Below, one piece after another: positions 24,236 through 34,069 of a DNA stretch of 64,000 nt. The stretch spans positions 6,187,831-6,251,830 of the forward strand of contig NZ_KI911783.1 of the NCBI RefSeq assembly GCF_000515415.1, written 5' to 3'. A program made the position numbers and the translations under genes. Numbering within the stretch: the first letter of the stretch is position 1; each line of letters begins with the position of its first letter. The stretch is from Bradyrhizobium sp. WSM1417 (GTDB taxonomy: Bacteria > Pseudomonadota > Alphaproteobacteria > Rhizobiales > Xanthobacteraceae). Below the pieces are notes generated by a model. It was not told where the DNA came from. It saw only the letters and a list, made by a program, of their open reading frames with translations, and searched no databases.

Positions 24236-25357
24236 TCAGCGTTCAGGCGTTCCACGCCGATAGAATTCTGCAATGGCGCTGCTGATATATGCCACGGCCT
24301 CGTCATCCACTGACACATTCATGGGCAAAAGCAAATACCGTTGTGTCATGCTCTCGGTGTACGGCACATTGCCGCTGAGCCCCAGCTTCTCGAACTGGTG
24401 AATGGTATAGCCGCCCCACTGGATGATTGTGCCGACGCCCCGGTCCTGAAGATACGCCTTAAGTTCGTCGCGATCTTCCGCCTCGATCTCGTAGTTCTGG
24501 AAAATGTCATAATGGTCCGGCTCGGAATCAGGAGGCGGCGGCAGCCTGAGTTTCTCGATAGTCTTGAGACGCTCGTGATATTGCCGCGCAATCGAGCGGC
24601 GACGTTCGACTTCCTTGTCGTAGTAGCGGAATTTGACGTTGAGAAGTGCAGCCTGAATGTTGTCGAGCCGCGAATTATAGCCCCAGGCCTCGACCTTGCC
24701 GGATTTTCCGCGGCCATGATCGCGCAGCATACGGGCGTTATCTGCGATGGAATCGTCGTCCGTGATGATGGCACCGCCATCTCCGAAGCAGCCGAGCGTC
24801 TTCGACGGGTAGAACGAAAAAGCCCCCACTGCGCCGAACCGGCCCGCCTGTTTACCTCGGAATTTCGCACCCAAGGCCTGGCAACTGTCCTCAATAACCT
24901 TGAGGCCATGTTTCGCCGCAACTTCGCAAATCGCGTCCATGTTGGCCACGCGACCATTCAGCTGGACCGGCATGATCGCGCTAGTTCGGTTCGTGATCGC
25001 CTTCTCTGCGGAGGCCACGTCCATCAGGTGATCCGGGCCGCAGTCGACGAGAACAGGTACCGCACCCGCGTGATGTGCCGCAGCCGCGCTTGCTACGAAG
25101 GTATGCGACGGCACCAGAACTTCATCCCCCGGCCGGATCCCGGCAGACCTAAGCCCGATCAAGAGGGCCATCGTTCCGTCGGCGACTCCGATCGCATGCT
25201 TCGCGCCGGTATATTCGGCGAGCGTCCTCTCGAAGTCATCCAGATCCTTCTGCATAATGAAGGCGCCGCGCCCGCTCGCATTCCGAAATGCCTCGACGAA
25301 CTCGGCCTCATAAAGACGGAACAGTGCCGGATAGTCAAAAAACGGTATCTTCTTCAT
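24236..25357 (-). CDS. DegT/DnrJ/EryC1-family sugar aminotransferase (first of three)
   Basis: 373 residues from ATG 25357; TTG 25393 would overlap the preceding gene by 4 bp and cannot be excluded. Type I PLP fold: G-V-A-D-G-T-M-A-L near 58, V-P-S-H-T-F-V-A near 82, V-I-E-D-S-C-Q-A-L-G near 155, and F-S-F-Y-P-S-K-T-L-G near 178 with the PLP lysine. It transfers an amino group from glutamate to a keto sugar nucleotide. Substrate could be the 4-keto-6-deoxy product of the CapD-like enzyme or a sugar made with the adjacent transketolase. R-L-D-N-I-Q-A-A-L is also typical. Confidence 0.9.
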   Translation of the reverse strand: MKKIPFFDYPALFRLYEAEFVEAFRNASGRGAFIMQKDLDDFERTLAEYTGAKHAIGVADGTMALLIGLRSAGIRPGDEVLVPSHTFVASAAAAHHAGAVPVLVDCGPDHLMDVASAEKAITNRTSAIMPVQLNGRVANMDAICEVAAKHGLKVIEDSCQALGAKFRGKQAGRFGAVGAFSFYPSKTLGCFGDGGAIITDDDSIADNARMLRDHGRGKSGKVEAWGYNSRLDNIQAALLNVKFRYYDKEVERRRSIARQYHERLKTIEKLRLPPPPDSEPDHYDIFQNYEIEAEDRDELKAYLQDRGVGTIIQWGGYTIHQFEKLGLSGNVPYTESMTQRYLLLPMNVSVDDEAVAYISSAIAEFYRRGTPER

Positions 25358-25389
25358 TTGTGATCCGTGCCGAGGCACACTCCTGAAAT

Positions 25390-26169
25390 TCAATGACGCT
25401 GGGCTGCGCAGTAGACTACCCTGTGCCGCCGGTCGGGAACGCCAGCCGGAATTGGCACCGCCCGCTCATATTCGATCATCCCTTCGCTAATTTCGATCGG
25501 CATGCGTACAAGGGAGCCGAACACGATCCGCTTCAAGAACTTCTTCCCGTTCATCGTCTTCGGCATCAAATTCAAGCCCACAACCGCTCTCTTCACTGGA
25601 ACCAGCGCCCGCTGCCATAGAGGCGCGGCTTCATAGGTCCAGTAGCCGAAAAAGGTTGTCGTAAACGCGTCCGGATCGAACAAGCGGCCGAGTTCCTGTA
25701 CGCCATGGTAGGTGTGCGAATAGGGGCTCGGATTGAAATCCGGCATGTCTTTATTAGAATTCGTAACCAGGACATAGCCGCCTGAGCGAAGCACGCGGCG
25801 GCATTCAGCAACGAACGCTGAAGGGTCCGGCAAGTAGTACAGCGCTTCGAAAATAACGATCACGTCGAGCGAGTTGTCCCCGAAAGGCAGCGCCTGTGCG
25901 TCGATCACTTGGGTCGGAACCCGGCGGCCATAATGGGCAGTCACCCGTGCCACCAATGTGGGATTGATATCGCCAGCATAGATAGTTCGGGCCCGCTGCG
26001 CCAGGTAGCCCAGCCCGAAACCGCTACCGCAAGCAACTTCCAACACATCCTTCTCTTCGCAATATGCTGCCGCCCAATAATAGCGATGACAAGCGCTCGC
26101 AACCTGCTGTCGAGTCACCTCATCGCCAGCAAGTTCCGTGATCGTGCTGAAATCCGCAGCCGTTTGCAT
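25390..26169 (-). CDS. Class I SAM-dependent methyltransferase
   Basis: 259 residues from ATG 26169, first gene of the minus-strand run. SAM motif I V-L-E-V-A-C-G-S-G-F-G-L-G near 42-54, acidic loop Y-A-G-D-I-N, and post-motif V-I-D-A-Q-A-L-P-F-G-D-N-S-L-D near 86-100 (Methyltransf_11 type). Small-molecule or sugar substrate. The next gene's start overlaps its end closely. A 218-bp divergent promoter region separates it from the Wzx-like gene. Confidence 0.85.
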   Translation of the reverse strand: MQTAADFSTITELAGDEVTRQQVASACHRYYWAAAYCEEKDVLEVACGSGFGLGYLAQRARTIYAGDINPTLVARVTAHYGRRVPTQVIDAQALPFGDNSLDVIVIFEALYYLPDPSAFVAECRRVLRSGGYVLVTNSNKDMPDFNPSPYSHTYHGVQELGRLFDPDAFTTTFFGYWTYEAAPLWQRALVPVKRAVVGLNLMPKTMNGKKFLKRIVFGSLVRMPIEISEGMIEYERAVPIPAGVPDRRHRVVYCAAQRH

Positions 26170-26387
26170 GCGACTATCAAATCAACTGTTGTTCGAATGG
26201 GTTACAGGGTGCGGGGCAGCGACGACACCAGCGCCCTACGGGTCTTAAAGCAACTGTCCCCGATTTGCAACAAGCCCAATTCCGGCGATTTTTGGTAATA
26301 TGCAGAGATCATTGCGCTTTCACCGCGAGTGCCATATGGCTCCCACAGGTTGATCTCCGGATCCGAGATGGAATCAGAACGCGCTCC

Positions 26388-27575
26388 ATGACACTTCACT
26401 CGCTCCCTGGGTACGCGCATGGCGCGTTCTGGAAAGTTCTCGCGCTTCTGGCAAAGGCGGCATTCGTCTTCCTAATCATTCCGCGGTTAGCAGATGGCGT
26501 TTTCGGTGGATATAGCCTCGCCTCGACTATTACGATGCTTGTGGCAGTCGGGTTGTCCCTCGGGGCACTCGATGCGCTTCCGGTGTTCACGCGCGGCCGG
26601 AAGGCTATCGAACGGAGCTTGGCCCCGCTCTTTCATATGGTCCTGATCGCTGCAGGCCTTTGTCTCGCGGCTTATGCGATTGTAGGCGGCATCGTGTCGA
26701 TCGCTGCTGCTGTGGCGGCCGCCAATCTCAGCTACTTGATCTTATCGGGCATCCTGCGTTCAAGCCGGCCGCATTACTATGAACTGCTGATTAACTTGCC
26801 CATTCCTCTTTTCGTTGGACTTTGCGCATTTCTTCTGGCTCCCGATCTCGAACGACTCCTTTTGCAGTTTGCATTGGCACACCTGGCGGTTGTGATTGCG
26901 ATTGGCGCCTGCGGCGGCCTTCTATCCCCAAGCAGCCATAGGCAACGCATCTACTCGATCTCGATCGTGCGTCGCCTGCTGAAGACGGGCAACATCAAGA
27001 GCGTGTCGGCGATCCTCCTTCTCGTTGACTTTAGAGCTCTGATTTTGGTGCCCGGGATCCTGTTTGCCACCGTGCCCGCCGACGCGCTGGCCATGGCCCT
27101 CACGCTAGCGGAGGCTGTTTGGCAGCTTGGCATGGTCGTTGTGAACCGAAATTATTCGCTCTACTGCAAGGGGGTGGGAACTCTTAGAGATTCGGTCAGG
27201 ACTGCCTGTTTGCTCCTTACCTGTTTTGTCCTTTTAGGATGTGCGTTCATCTTGCTCCCGATACCGTTCACCATCCGCCGCTTCGACTGGCACTTGATCG
27301 GCTGGGCGCTTCTGTTTTTCGCTGCAATGATTAGTCTGCTAGAATTACGTTACTTTTTTTGGTCTCGCGGCCAGTACGACTATCAAATTGTGCTGGCGCA
27401 AGTTGTGATCGCGAGCGTTCAGGTTGTCGTTGTCGCAACTCTGCCGGAACAATTCTGGCTTCCTGCCTCAGCTCTGATGGCTCTGGCGGGAACCGTGGCA
27501 TTGTTGGCTCACCTCCTGCGAACCAAACTTGGCCTCTCAACACCAGCGGGGTCTCCAAAAACCACCCATTGCTAG
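26388..27575 (+). CDS. Wzx-like polysaccharide flippase
   Basis: 395 residues from ATG 26388 (open frame from 26265, but the membrane protein begins after MTLHSLPGYAHG). Polytopic: about 10-12 hydrophobic spans starting at VLALLAKAAFVFLIIPRLADG. The start pattern (lysine-containing first helix, L-A-D-G-V-F-G-G-Y-S-L-A) is that of the MATE/Wzx family, which turns lipid-linked repeat units across the inner membrane. Sequence alone is weak for this family; the call rests on topology and on the Wzy-like gene next door on the same strand. Confidence 0.65.
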   Translation: MTLHSLPGYAHGAFWKVLALLAKAAFVFLIIPRLADGVFGGYSLASTITMLVAVGLSLGALDALPVFTRGRKAIERSLAPLFHMVLIAAGLCLAAYAIVGGIVSIAAAVAAANLSYLILSGILRSSRPHYYELLINLPIPLFVGLCAFLLAPDLERLLLQFALAHLAVVIAIGACGGLLSPSSHRQRIYSISIVRRLLKTGNIKSVSAILLLVDFRALILVPGILFATVPADALAMALTLAEAVWQLGMVVVNRNYSLYCKGVGTLRDSVRTACLLLTCFVLLGCAFILLPIPFTIRRFDWHLIGWALLFFAAMISLLELRYFFWSRGQYDYQIVLAQVVIASVQVVVVATLPEQFWLPASALMALAGTVALLAHLLRTKLGLSTPAGSPKTTHC

Positions 27576-27698
27576 TCTCACCTACTCCTGTTGACCCGTC
27601 TAACTTTTGTGTGCGATTTGAAAGCACCCTTGCAGAAGTGATTTCTCCAGCTTCTTTGACGTTGGCCGTTTGCACCGGCGCACCTCGGTGGGACCGAA

Positions 27699-29174
27699 AT
27701 GCTGCACAACATCTCCTTGCCTAAACTGCTTGAACGGCGAGACCTCCTTGGGGCATTCGCCTTCGCGGTCGCAGCAATCTCCGGCAAGCTTTCTGCAACG
27801 AGGTTCATGGGCGAGGTATTCCCTCCGTGGCTTCTTGAAGTGCGGCTATGGACCACCATCGTGGCCGTAATTCTCCTGCTCCCGTTCGCGCGCTTGATCG
27901 ACTGGAATCGCTGGAATAGCTTCTCTTTCTGCGGTGTTTTCGTCCTGATTGTCTATCTGATCCTACGCGCACCATTCGGCGCCGCCGACCTCACGGCCCG
28001 GAAAGTTGTCGACCTGATCTATCTGATCATTCTCTGCTACTTGGCTGTAATCGTCGCTTCGGATGCAGCCAGATACAAGATTTGCGGCGCGACGGTTTTG
28101 ATCGTCAGCGGAGCCCTCTTTCTGCTTGCTCTGACGGGCGTCGCAGCGAACCCGGAATTGAATGGGTTGGGTTGGGCCGCAGTCGGAGGTCCTTTGACAT
28201 TTTACCGGCTCGAATTCCTGGGTTTCAGTTGTGCTTTGTGGATGATTTTGCACAACAAATGCCATCTAGCTTTCGGAAGTATGCTCCTTGGCGTTTTTCT
28301 GTTTGCGACTTTGGCCTCGCTGTCGAAGGCTGCTTATGGAGCGGCCGCGATTGCTATTCTGGTGCTGACGGCAGGACTGATCGCACAACGTAATTGGCGC
28401 ACCCTCACGATGCTTGTGACGATCTCCATCTTTGTTTTTCTCGGTTGGCATGAATTTCTGGCAAGCAAATTCTACATGCGCGCCAATACTGCGTTCGCCT
28501 CCCAGCAAACCGCTCCAACCGAAAGTGATCTCGCACAAATAGAAAAGCGCTATCAATTGGTAGTTCCTTCAAACAAGACCAAGAGCGCCCTTCATGAGCC
28601 TGGGATCACAGAATCCGAAAAAGGAGCCGCTGCAGGCCACTTTCTTGCTCCTGGTTTCAGTTTCTCGACTGAATTTCGCTGGTGTGTCTTGGACGATCAG
28701 AACGGCGGCGAGAAAGCCAGAGTGACTTGCCATGAGAGGACATTGATCGACCAATCTCAGCGCCTGTTCTTCCTATTTAAGGCCCTAGAGCAGCCCACAC
28801 TGTTCGGTCACGGAATCGCGAACTTTCGTGTGCTAGCGCTGAATCCCGGCGCGGGGTACAGGCTTGAGCAGTACAACTACCCGCACAACATCATCCTTGA
28901 ACTACTCTACGATTCTGGAATCGTGGGTGTCGGTCTTCTTGTCGTTGCGCTAGTTTTCGCGCTTGCAGGGTTCTTTCGGTTTGTCGGGCGCGAGCCCGCC
29001 TTGCTTGCCATCGGGGGTTTTGGATTGTTTATGTTCATTTCTGCCTTGGCAGGCGGCGATTTCTACGATTTTCGGCTGTTCTGGTTGGTTGCATTGATGT
29101 GGAGTACATACGCTGGCGCTTGGAGTCAGGATGCACTGCTGATGCAGGCTACGAATAAAGAACATCTCGCCTGA
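27699..29174 (+). CDS. O-antigen polymerase/ligase family membrane protein (Wzy-like)
   Basis: 491 residues from ATG 27699. About 11-12 spans, with a large periplasmic loop (about residues 265-390, including R-Y-Q-L-V-V-P and several Arg), then Y-P-H-N-I-I-L-E-L-L-Y-D-S-G-I-V-G-V, the Wzy_C motif. Family members either polymerise repeat units or ligate them to lipid A core. Together with the Wzx-like gene it forms the export and polymerisation pair; a second member lies at 47154. Which is polymerase and which ligase cannot be settled here. Confidence 0.8.
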   Translation: MLHNISLPKLLERRDLLGAFAFAVAAISGKLSATRFMGEVFPPWLLEVRLWTTIVAVILLLPFARLIDWNRWNSFSFCGVFVLIVYLILRAPFGAADLTARKVVDLIYLIILCYLAVIVASDAARYKICGATVLIVSGALFLLALTGVAANPELNGLGWAAVGGPLTFYRLEFLGFSCALWMILHNKCHLAFGSMLLGVFLFATLASLSKAAYGAAAIAILVLTAGLIAQRNWRTLTMLVTISIFVFLGWHEFLASKFYMRANTAFASQQTAPTESDLAQIEKRYQLVVPSNKTKSALHEPGITESEKGAAAGHFLAPGFSFSTEFRWCVLDDQNGGEKARVTCHERTLIDQSQRLFFLFKALEQPTLFGHGIANFRVLALNPGAGYRLEQYNYPHNIILELLYDSGIVGVGLLVVALVFALAGFFRFVGREPALLAIGGFGLFMFISALAGGDFYDFRLFWLVALMWSTYAGAWSQDALLMQATNKEHLA

Positions 29175-29182
29175 CAGCCGCT

Positions 29183-30508
29183 TTAGGCAGAGACGATATG
29201 AGTTCCAATCAATCCTCGCTTGCCGCAAGCGTTGCGCGTATCGACCACAAGACGCGCCCACTTGACCAGCGCTGCATAATCGACGTCGTCGTGATCAGTG
29301 GCGATCAGCACCGCATCATATGAATCGATTTCCGGACCGAACGCGATAGATTTCCTGTTGGCCAGGTCTCCGTGTTCTCGCGTCGGAGGAATAATCCGAA
29401 CATGGGGGTCATAGAACTCGACAGTTGCTCCGCGCGCTTCAAGTAACTCGATCAAGACGAGAGATGGGCTCTCCCGGATGTCATCGATATTCTTCTTGTA
29501 AGCCAGCCCCAGCACTAGAATGCGCGAGCCATTTAACCCCTTCCGGAACTCACGATCGAGCGCGATCGCCAGCTCGCTGATAACGTGGCTAGGCATGTTG
29601 GAATTGATTTCGCCGGCCAGTTCGATAAACCGCGTCGCGATTCCGAACTCTCGAGCTTTCCAGGTGAGATAGAAAGGGTCGATCGGGATGCAGTGACCGC
29701 CGAGACCCGGGCCGGGATAGAATGGCATGAAGCCAAACGGCTTGGTCTTGGCCGCTTCGATCACTTCCCAGATGTCGATTCCCATTTTTTTGTATATTAT
29801 CTTCAGCTCATTTACGAGGGCAATATTGACGGCGCGGAAAATGTTCTCGGTAATCTTTACCGCTTCAGCGGTTGCAGCTGACGATACTGGAACTGTCTTC
29901 GCAATGAAGCCGTCGTAAAGGGCGACCGCCAGTTCGCGTGCGAGTAGATCATCGCTCCCAATGACTTTTGGAATCCGAGTGGTGCTGAAATCCGGATTGC
30001 CGGGGTCCTCGCGCTCGGGAGAAAATGCTAGAAAGAAATCGACACCGTTGCGGAGTCCGCTTTTTTCGAGGATGGGCTGCAACACCTCACGAGTTGTCCC
30101 GGGAAACGTTGTCGATTCCAGAACTACCAACTGGCCTGCACGCAAATTCGCGGAAACCACAGCCGCTGTGGACTCTACAAACGACAGATCAGGCTCGAGA
30201 TGCGCCGTCAAAGGAGTCGGAACGCAGATGAGGATGGCGTCGGCTTCGCGTAGGCGGGAAAAGTTTGATGTTGCTTGGAAGCGGCCGCTCTGGTTGGCCA
30301 ACGCTATCTTGCTGGCTTCGATGTGTTTGATATAGCTTTGTCCATTTGCCAGTAGCTCCGGCTTTTCAGGATCAATGTCAAAGCCAATCACGCGCGAACC
30401 AGATTCGGCTATAGCGATGCAGAGCGGAAGGCCGACGTAACCAAGCCCTATAACGCCGACAATGGCCTTCCGGCTGCGAAATCTGCCCACGAGATTATCA
30501 ACTGACAT
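29183..30508 (-). CDS. Nucleotide-sugar 6-dehydrogenase, WbpA-like
   Basis: 441 residues from ATG 30508; frame open to 30547. UDP-glucose/GDP-mannose dehydrogenase superfamily: G-L-G-Y-V-G-L-P near 25-32, S-T-T-F-P-G-T near 120, central E-R-x-D-P-G-N, and catalytic Cys in P-G-L-G-G-H-C-I-P near 265, C-terminal R-x-S-P-S-L. The overall pattern (with F-S-P-E-R) is that of UDP-N-acetylhexosamine dehydrogenases such as WbpA, giving UDP-GlcNAcA with 2 NAD+. With the oxidoreductase, aminotransferase and acetyltransferase at 42.9-46.5 kb it completes a UDP-diacetamido-uronic acid route. Confidence 0.88.
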   Translation of the reverse strand: MSVDNLVGRFRSRKAIVGVIGLGYVGLPLCIAIAESGSRVIGFDIDPEKPELLANGQSYIKHIEASKIALANQSGRFQATSNFSRLREADAILICVPTPLTAHLEPDLSFVESTAAVVSANLRAGQLVVLESTTFPGTTREVLQPILEKSGLRNGVDFFLAFSPEREDPGNPDFSTTRIPKVIGSDDLLARELAVALYDGFIAKTVPVSSAATAEAVKITENIFRAVNIALVNELKIIYKKMGIDIWEVIEAAKTKPFGFMPFYPGPGLGGHCIPIDPFYLTWKAREFGIATRFIELAGEINSNMPSHVISELAIALDREFRKGLNGSRILVLGLAYKKNIDDIRESPSLVLIELLEARGATVEFYDPHVRIIPPTREHGDLANRKSIAFGPEIDSYDAVLIATDHDDVDYAALVKWARLVVDTRNACGKRGLIGTHIVSA

Positions 30509-30589
30509 GTTCAGCTTTCTTTCGTATGTAAGTGCCGCTAGGTACACACTAAGGGCTTGGCCAAGAACATAAATCGTCTGTGGAATAGC

Positions 30590-31891
30590 CTATAAAGCCA
30601 TCGGACGATGGGACGCAACATCCTTCTGAGGGGACGCCGTAGCGGCAATGTGCTCAAGATGCAGGCAAAAGCTGTCGTAGATTCTTTCAGGATCGAAGAG
30701 TTCTTTGTAAACCTCTAGCGCCTTCTGTTTTTTCATCCCGAAGGAAAGACGGTCGGCCGATATAAGTTGCAAGCACTTGGCGACCGAAGTCTCATCGCCC
30801 TCACTGTAGAAGTACCCCAAACCGCGCATCTCCAACAGCGAACGGACCAGCCCCGTTAGACCGGTCATGATCGGCAGCCCTGCACCGAGGTACTCACCCA
30901 CCTTGTTAGGATAATGCACGACAAAATCTGCCGTCGAAAAATAGGGTACGATACCATAGTGGCACCGCCGCAGTAGGACATGGATTTCGGCGGCTGTTCT
31001 CCAGCCTGCGAAAACGATGTGCTTTTCGTTCCGGCCCAATCTGCGCAATTCCTCGTCCTGATCCCCCTTACCGCAAATGACGAGTTTCGCCCTTTGCTTT
31101 TCGGCCACCGGAAGCTGGACCGCCCCCTGTACCAAAGTTTTCAGGTCCAGCCGATGACTTAGTGTCCCGGCGAAACATCCAATGATATGGTCACTGCTGG
31201 ATGCAATGCCCATCTCATCCCAGAACCGTTCTGCATCGCGGATATCCGACTTCGCCGGCGGAGTTGGATTGATTGCTAGGTGAAAGGCTCGATCGAGGGG
31301 GCCGCGCCGACGACTGCCTCGCTGCAACGCCCAATCCACGAAGCCATCAGTCACACCGAGAACCGCAGTCGCATTCCGAACGGTATAGCGAAGCGAACGG
31401 TTCCAATAGGCCAAAGCCGGAATCGCCGCAAGGCGGGTAAGGCCGGACGTGTGATCGGCGATGATGTCCGGCCACATATCTCTGAAGTCGATAGCGATAG
31501 GAATATTTTGCGATACGGCAAACCGAACAGCGGCTTCGGCCAGTTCGATTGGAGGATATCCGCAAAGAATGATGTCAGGACACGGCAGCGTCGGCGCAAG
31601 GCGAGCGAATTCGCGAGCATTCTGAATTTGACTTACGATACGACCGAATGAGACATTCTTTGGGTAGAGTCGACCGTACAGCAGCACTAACTTGTAACCT
31701 TCCGGTCTGTCCGCAATCGACGTTGTCGAAGCGCGTTGCTCCTTTCTCTGGTGATTGACCGTGGAATTCCACCATGTCACTTCGTGCCCACGGAGAGCCA
31801 ATCGTTCCGCCATAATACCGGTTCTCAGGAGACGCGGCTTACCGGCATCCGAGGGTATTTCCTCTCCTGTGTTGACTAACCATATTCGCAT
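30590..31891 (-). CDS. Glycosyltransferase family 4
   Basis: 433 residues from ATG 31891. GT-B fold: N-terminal domain with D-F-R-D-M-W-P-D near 137-144, C-terminal nucleotide-sugar domain with G-C-F-A-G-T-L-S-H-R-L-D near 238, V-I-C-G-K-G-D near 273, and the E-x7-E region as N-K-V-G-E-Y-L-G-A-G-L-P near 330. Retaining transferase acting on the cytoplasmic face. Donor and acceptor unknown. It lies 80 bp upstream of the dehydrogenase on the same strand, so the two may be cotranscribed. Confidence 0.88.
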   Translation of the reverse strand: MRIWLVNTGEEIPSDAGKPRLLRTGIMAERLALRGHEVTWWNSTVNHQRKEQRASTTSIADRPEGYKLVLLYGRLYPKNVSFGRIVSQIQNAREFARLAPTLPCPDIILCGYPPIELAEAAVRFAVSQNIPIAIDFRDMWPDIIADHTSGLTRLAAIPALAYWNRSLRYTVRNATAVLGVTDGFVDWALQRGSRRRGPLDRAFHLAINPTPPAKSDIRDAERFWDEMGIASSSDHIIGCFAGTLSHRLDLKTLVQGAVQLPVAEKQRAKLVICGKGDQDEELRRLGRNEKHIVFAGWRTAAEIHVLLRRCHYGIVPYFSTADFVVHYPNKVGEYLGAGLPIMTGLTGLVRSLLEMRGLGYFYSEGDETSVAKCLQLISADRLSFGMKKQKALEVYKELFDPERIYDSFCLHLEHIAATASPQKDVASHRPMAL

Positions 31892-32014
31892 GTAAAATCA
31901 CCTACGGAGGATTGCTAAATTCGCGGTGTCGGTCGCCGCGACCGGAAGATCGTTGCTACAAGGAACCCTAATGTAAGTTTTGGCCATCAACGTAATTCGA
32001 CGGCCGATGCAAAT

Positions 32015-33901
32015 CTATTTGAGGATCGGCTTCCAGAGAATATGAGTTTCATCTTCGTATTCTGTGTGGCTCTCCACTACCTCCGTATAGGCGGACGGAA
32101 AGTTCAGGCCCAGGGCTCTCATGACCGTGTCGGGAATCGACCGATGGCCCTTTGGAGCTGTTAATACCCATGCGCCACTGAGTTGATCGCGCGGCACAGT
32201 TTCAAGCGCCCGTCTCGTGAATTCTTCACTGTTAGGATAACCACCCAACAGCCAAGCGGAGCCGATCGGCAATCCGTCTAAAACGAATATTGTAGTGGGA
32301 GCGGTTCCCGTCAGGTCGATGATCGGTGTCAACCTTTCAAAGCCCGACGCAATCGCTGCCTTTTCAATTCGTTGGAAATAGCTAGCGGAGGCGGGGTCGA
32401 GACAGATCGGGAGACTTGAATGTCTGATAGAAACGCACTCACTTTGCTCCCACAGCGGATGCATCAAACGATAGGGGTGCGATGCCGCGCCGACCAGTGC
32501 CGCAAACGTGGCGAAAACGTATCCCACCCCTATCCATTCGACGAGTCGAGCATACGTAGTCGGAAACAGAGCGATTGCTATTAGGAATGCAGCTCCGATC
32601 CAGAACACCGAAGCAAGCCCGCTCATTAGATCAATCGCGTTTCCGCTTCCAAATCCGAAGGCGATCGGAATCCAACAAAGCAGCAGCGCCGTCCAGCACG
32701 CTGCCGCTCTGGCGTCATCATAGAGGGATCGGCCGATTAAAGCTAGCAGCGAACTGGCCAAAATCACCATCGCTAGAACAGACGATAAGCCCTGCCAGAC
32801 AAGCATCGAAATTAGAAAAAGAACGGTGATGAAAGCGAGATTGGCCTTCGATGTTCGAAGGATGTAGGCCGCCAGAACCGCGATGACCGTAGTCAAAGGT
32901 ATTAGGCGCGCGACCGATCGATTACCCTCGTCAGCAGCAATTGTTACTCCGATGCAGATGGAGACTGCAATGAGAGCAAGCGCGACGAACAGATGGACGA
33001 ATGGCCCCGCTTTGTTCATGCCTCCCAATTGAACGACCACAACAGCAATTGCGGTCGCACCGAGAAAGAAAGCCCAGTCGAAATACGAAAACGTGTACCA
33101 AAACTGATCCTTGACCGAAGGCAAGAACGGAGGCCTCAACAGACTAATTAGGTCAAAACCCAGGCCGTAGCGCGCGATCAAACCTTGGAAAGACCCGCCA
33201 ATCACGTGCGCGATCGCCGCGCTGAAAATGAAGGTCAGGAAGGCCGCCCACATCACCGACACAAAAGCTTCGCGCCGCTTATGAACAGCCAGAAAAACCA
33301 TGGCGAACAGCGCCATTGGGAAGACAGTCGAAGGCCTTGCCATCCAGATCGCAATCGCGCCGAAGCTGGTTAAGGCAGCACTCGACAACATGCGAGGGCT
33401 ATAACTGCGGCCAGCAGCGCCGACGCTAAACAACAAACCGGACGCGAACAACAGGCATCCTGCAAAATTCAGGAGATTGTATCCAGGCGAAGGCAGCCAC
33501 CAGCTGTAAAAAAAAAGCGCGACGATCGACAGAAAAAACAGAGCAGACACCGGCAGATTCGGGCCCTTGGGTAGCAACCTGTACGCATAAGATCCGACGC
33601 CGCAACCGAAAACAAAGCCAGATCCCAAGACCATCACGCCCGCGACTAAGCGCCACGCGACGATGTCGTCTGGAAAAATTAGCGCGAGAGGATGAAAGAA
33701 AAACCCGGTCGCAGTGAGAAAAAAAGTGTATTCCCAGGGATGCTTGGTCCAGTTCAGGTAAAAACCTTCGTCGGTCAGATCAAGCCCCCGCATTAGCAAT
33801 GCTGCAAAGAGGACGAGAGTCAGTGCTGCAAAGATACATCCAGCAATGCGCCACCAGTTCCAGGCCCGCTGTACTTTGATGATATCTGACTTCGAACCCA
33901 C
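32015..33901 (-). CDS. Large polytopic membrane protein, GT-C-like
   Basis: 628 residues from GTG 33901, with AGGGA 6 nt upstream; frame open to 33997. About 12-13 membrane spans in residues 10-500, then a soluble C-terminal periplasmic domain of roughly 125 residues. The first loop has D-L-T-D-E-G-F-Y-L near 37-45, the acidic pair placed as in GT-C mannosyl/arabinosyltransferases that use polyprenyl-phosphate sugars. No standard family name is certain. It might add a side sugar or non-carbohydrate group after flipping. It starts divergently from the methyltransferase gene. Confidence 0.6.
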   Translation of the reverse strand: MGSKSDIIKVQRAWNWWRIAGCIFAALTLVLFAALLMRGLDLTDEGFYLNWTKHPWEYTFFLTATGFFFHPLALIFPDDIVAWRLVAGVMVLGSGFVFGCGVGSYAYRLLPKGPNLPVSALFFLSIVALFFYSWWLPSPGYNLLNFAGCLLFASGLLFSVGAAGRSYSPRMLSSAALTSFGAIAIWMARPSTVFPMALFAMVFLAVHKRREAFVSVMWAAFLTFIFSAAIAHVIGGSFQGLIARYGLGFDLISLLRPPFLPSVKDQFWYTFSYFDWAFFLGATAIAVVVVQLGGMNKAGPFVHLFVALALIAVSICIGVTIAADEGNRSVARLIPLTTVIAVLAAYILRTSKANLAFITVLFLISMLVWQGLSSVLAMVILASSLLALIGRSLYDDARAAACWTALLLCWIPIAFGFGSGNAIDLMSGLASVFWIGAAFLIAIALFPTTYARLVEWIGVGYVFATFAALVGAASHPYRLMHPLWEQSECVSIRHSSLPICLDPASASYFQRIEKAAIASGFERLTPIIDLTGTAPTTIFVLDGLPIGSAWLLGGYPNSEEFTRRALETVPRDQLSGAWVLTAPKGHRSIPDTVMRALGLNFPSAYTEVVESHTEYEDETHILWKPILK

Positions 33902-34069
33902 GCAGCATCCCTGTCGCAATTGGCTCCGCCCCGGCCGGCGACAGCAATCTGGGCTCTGATTAGGCCGGAATGCAACAAATTGCAAAATGTTCCACACGGC
34001 AGGATTTTATGGTATCCGGGGCAACTTACTCCGAACGCATCAGTCGAAGCGACGGCAGCTTACCAAACA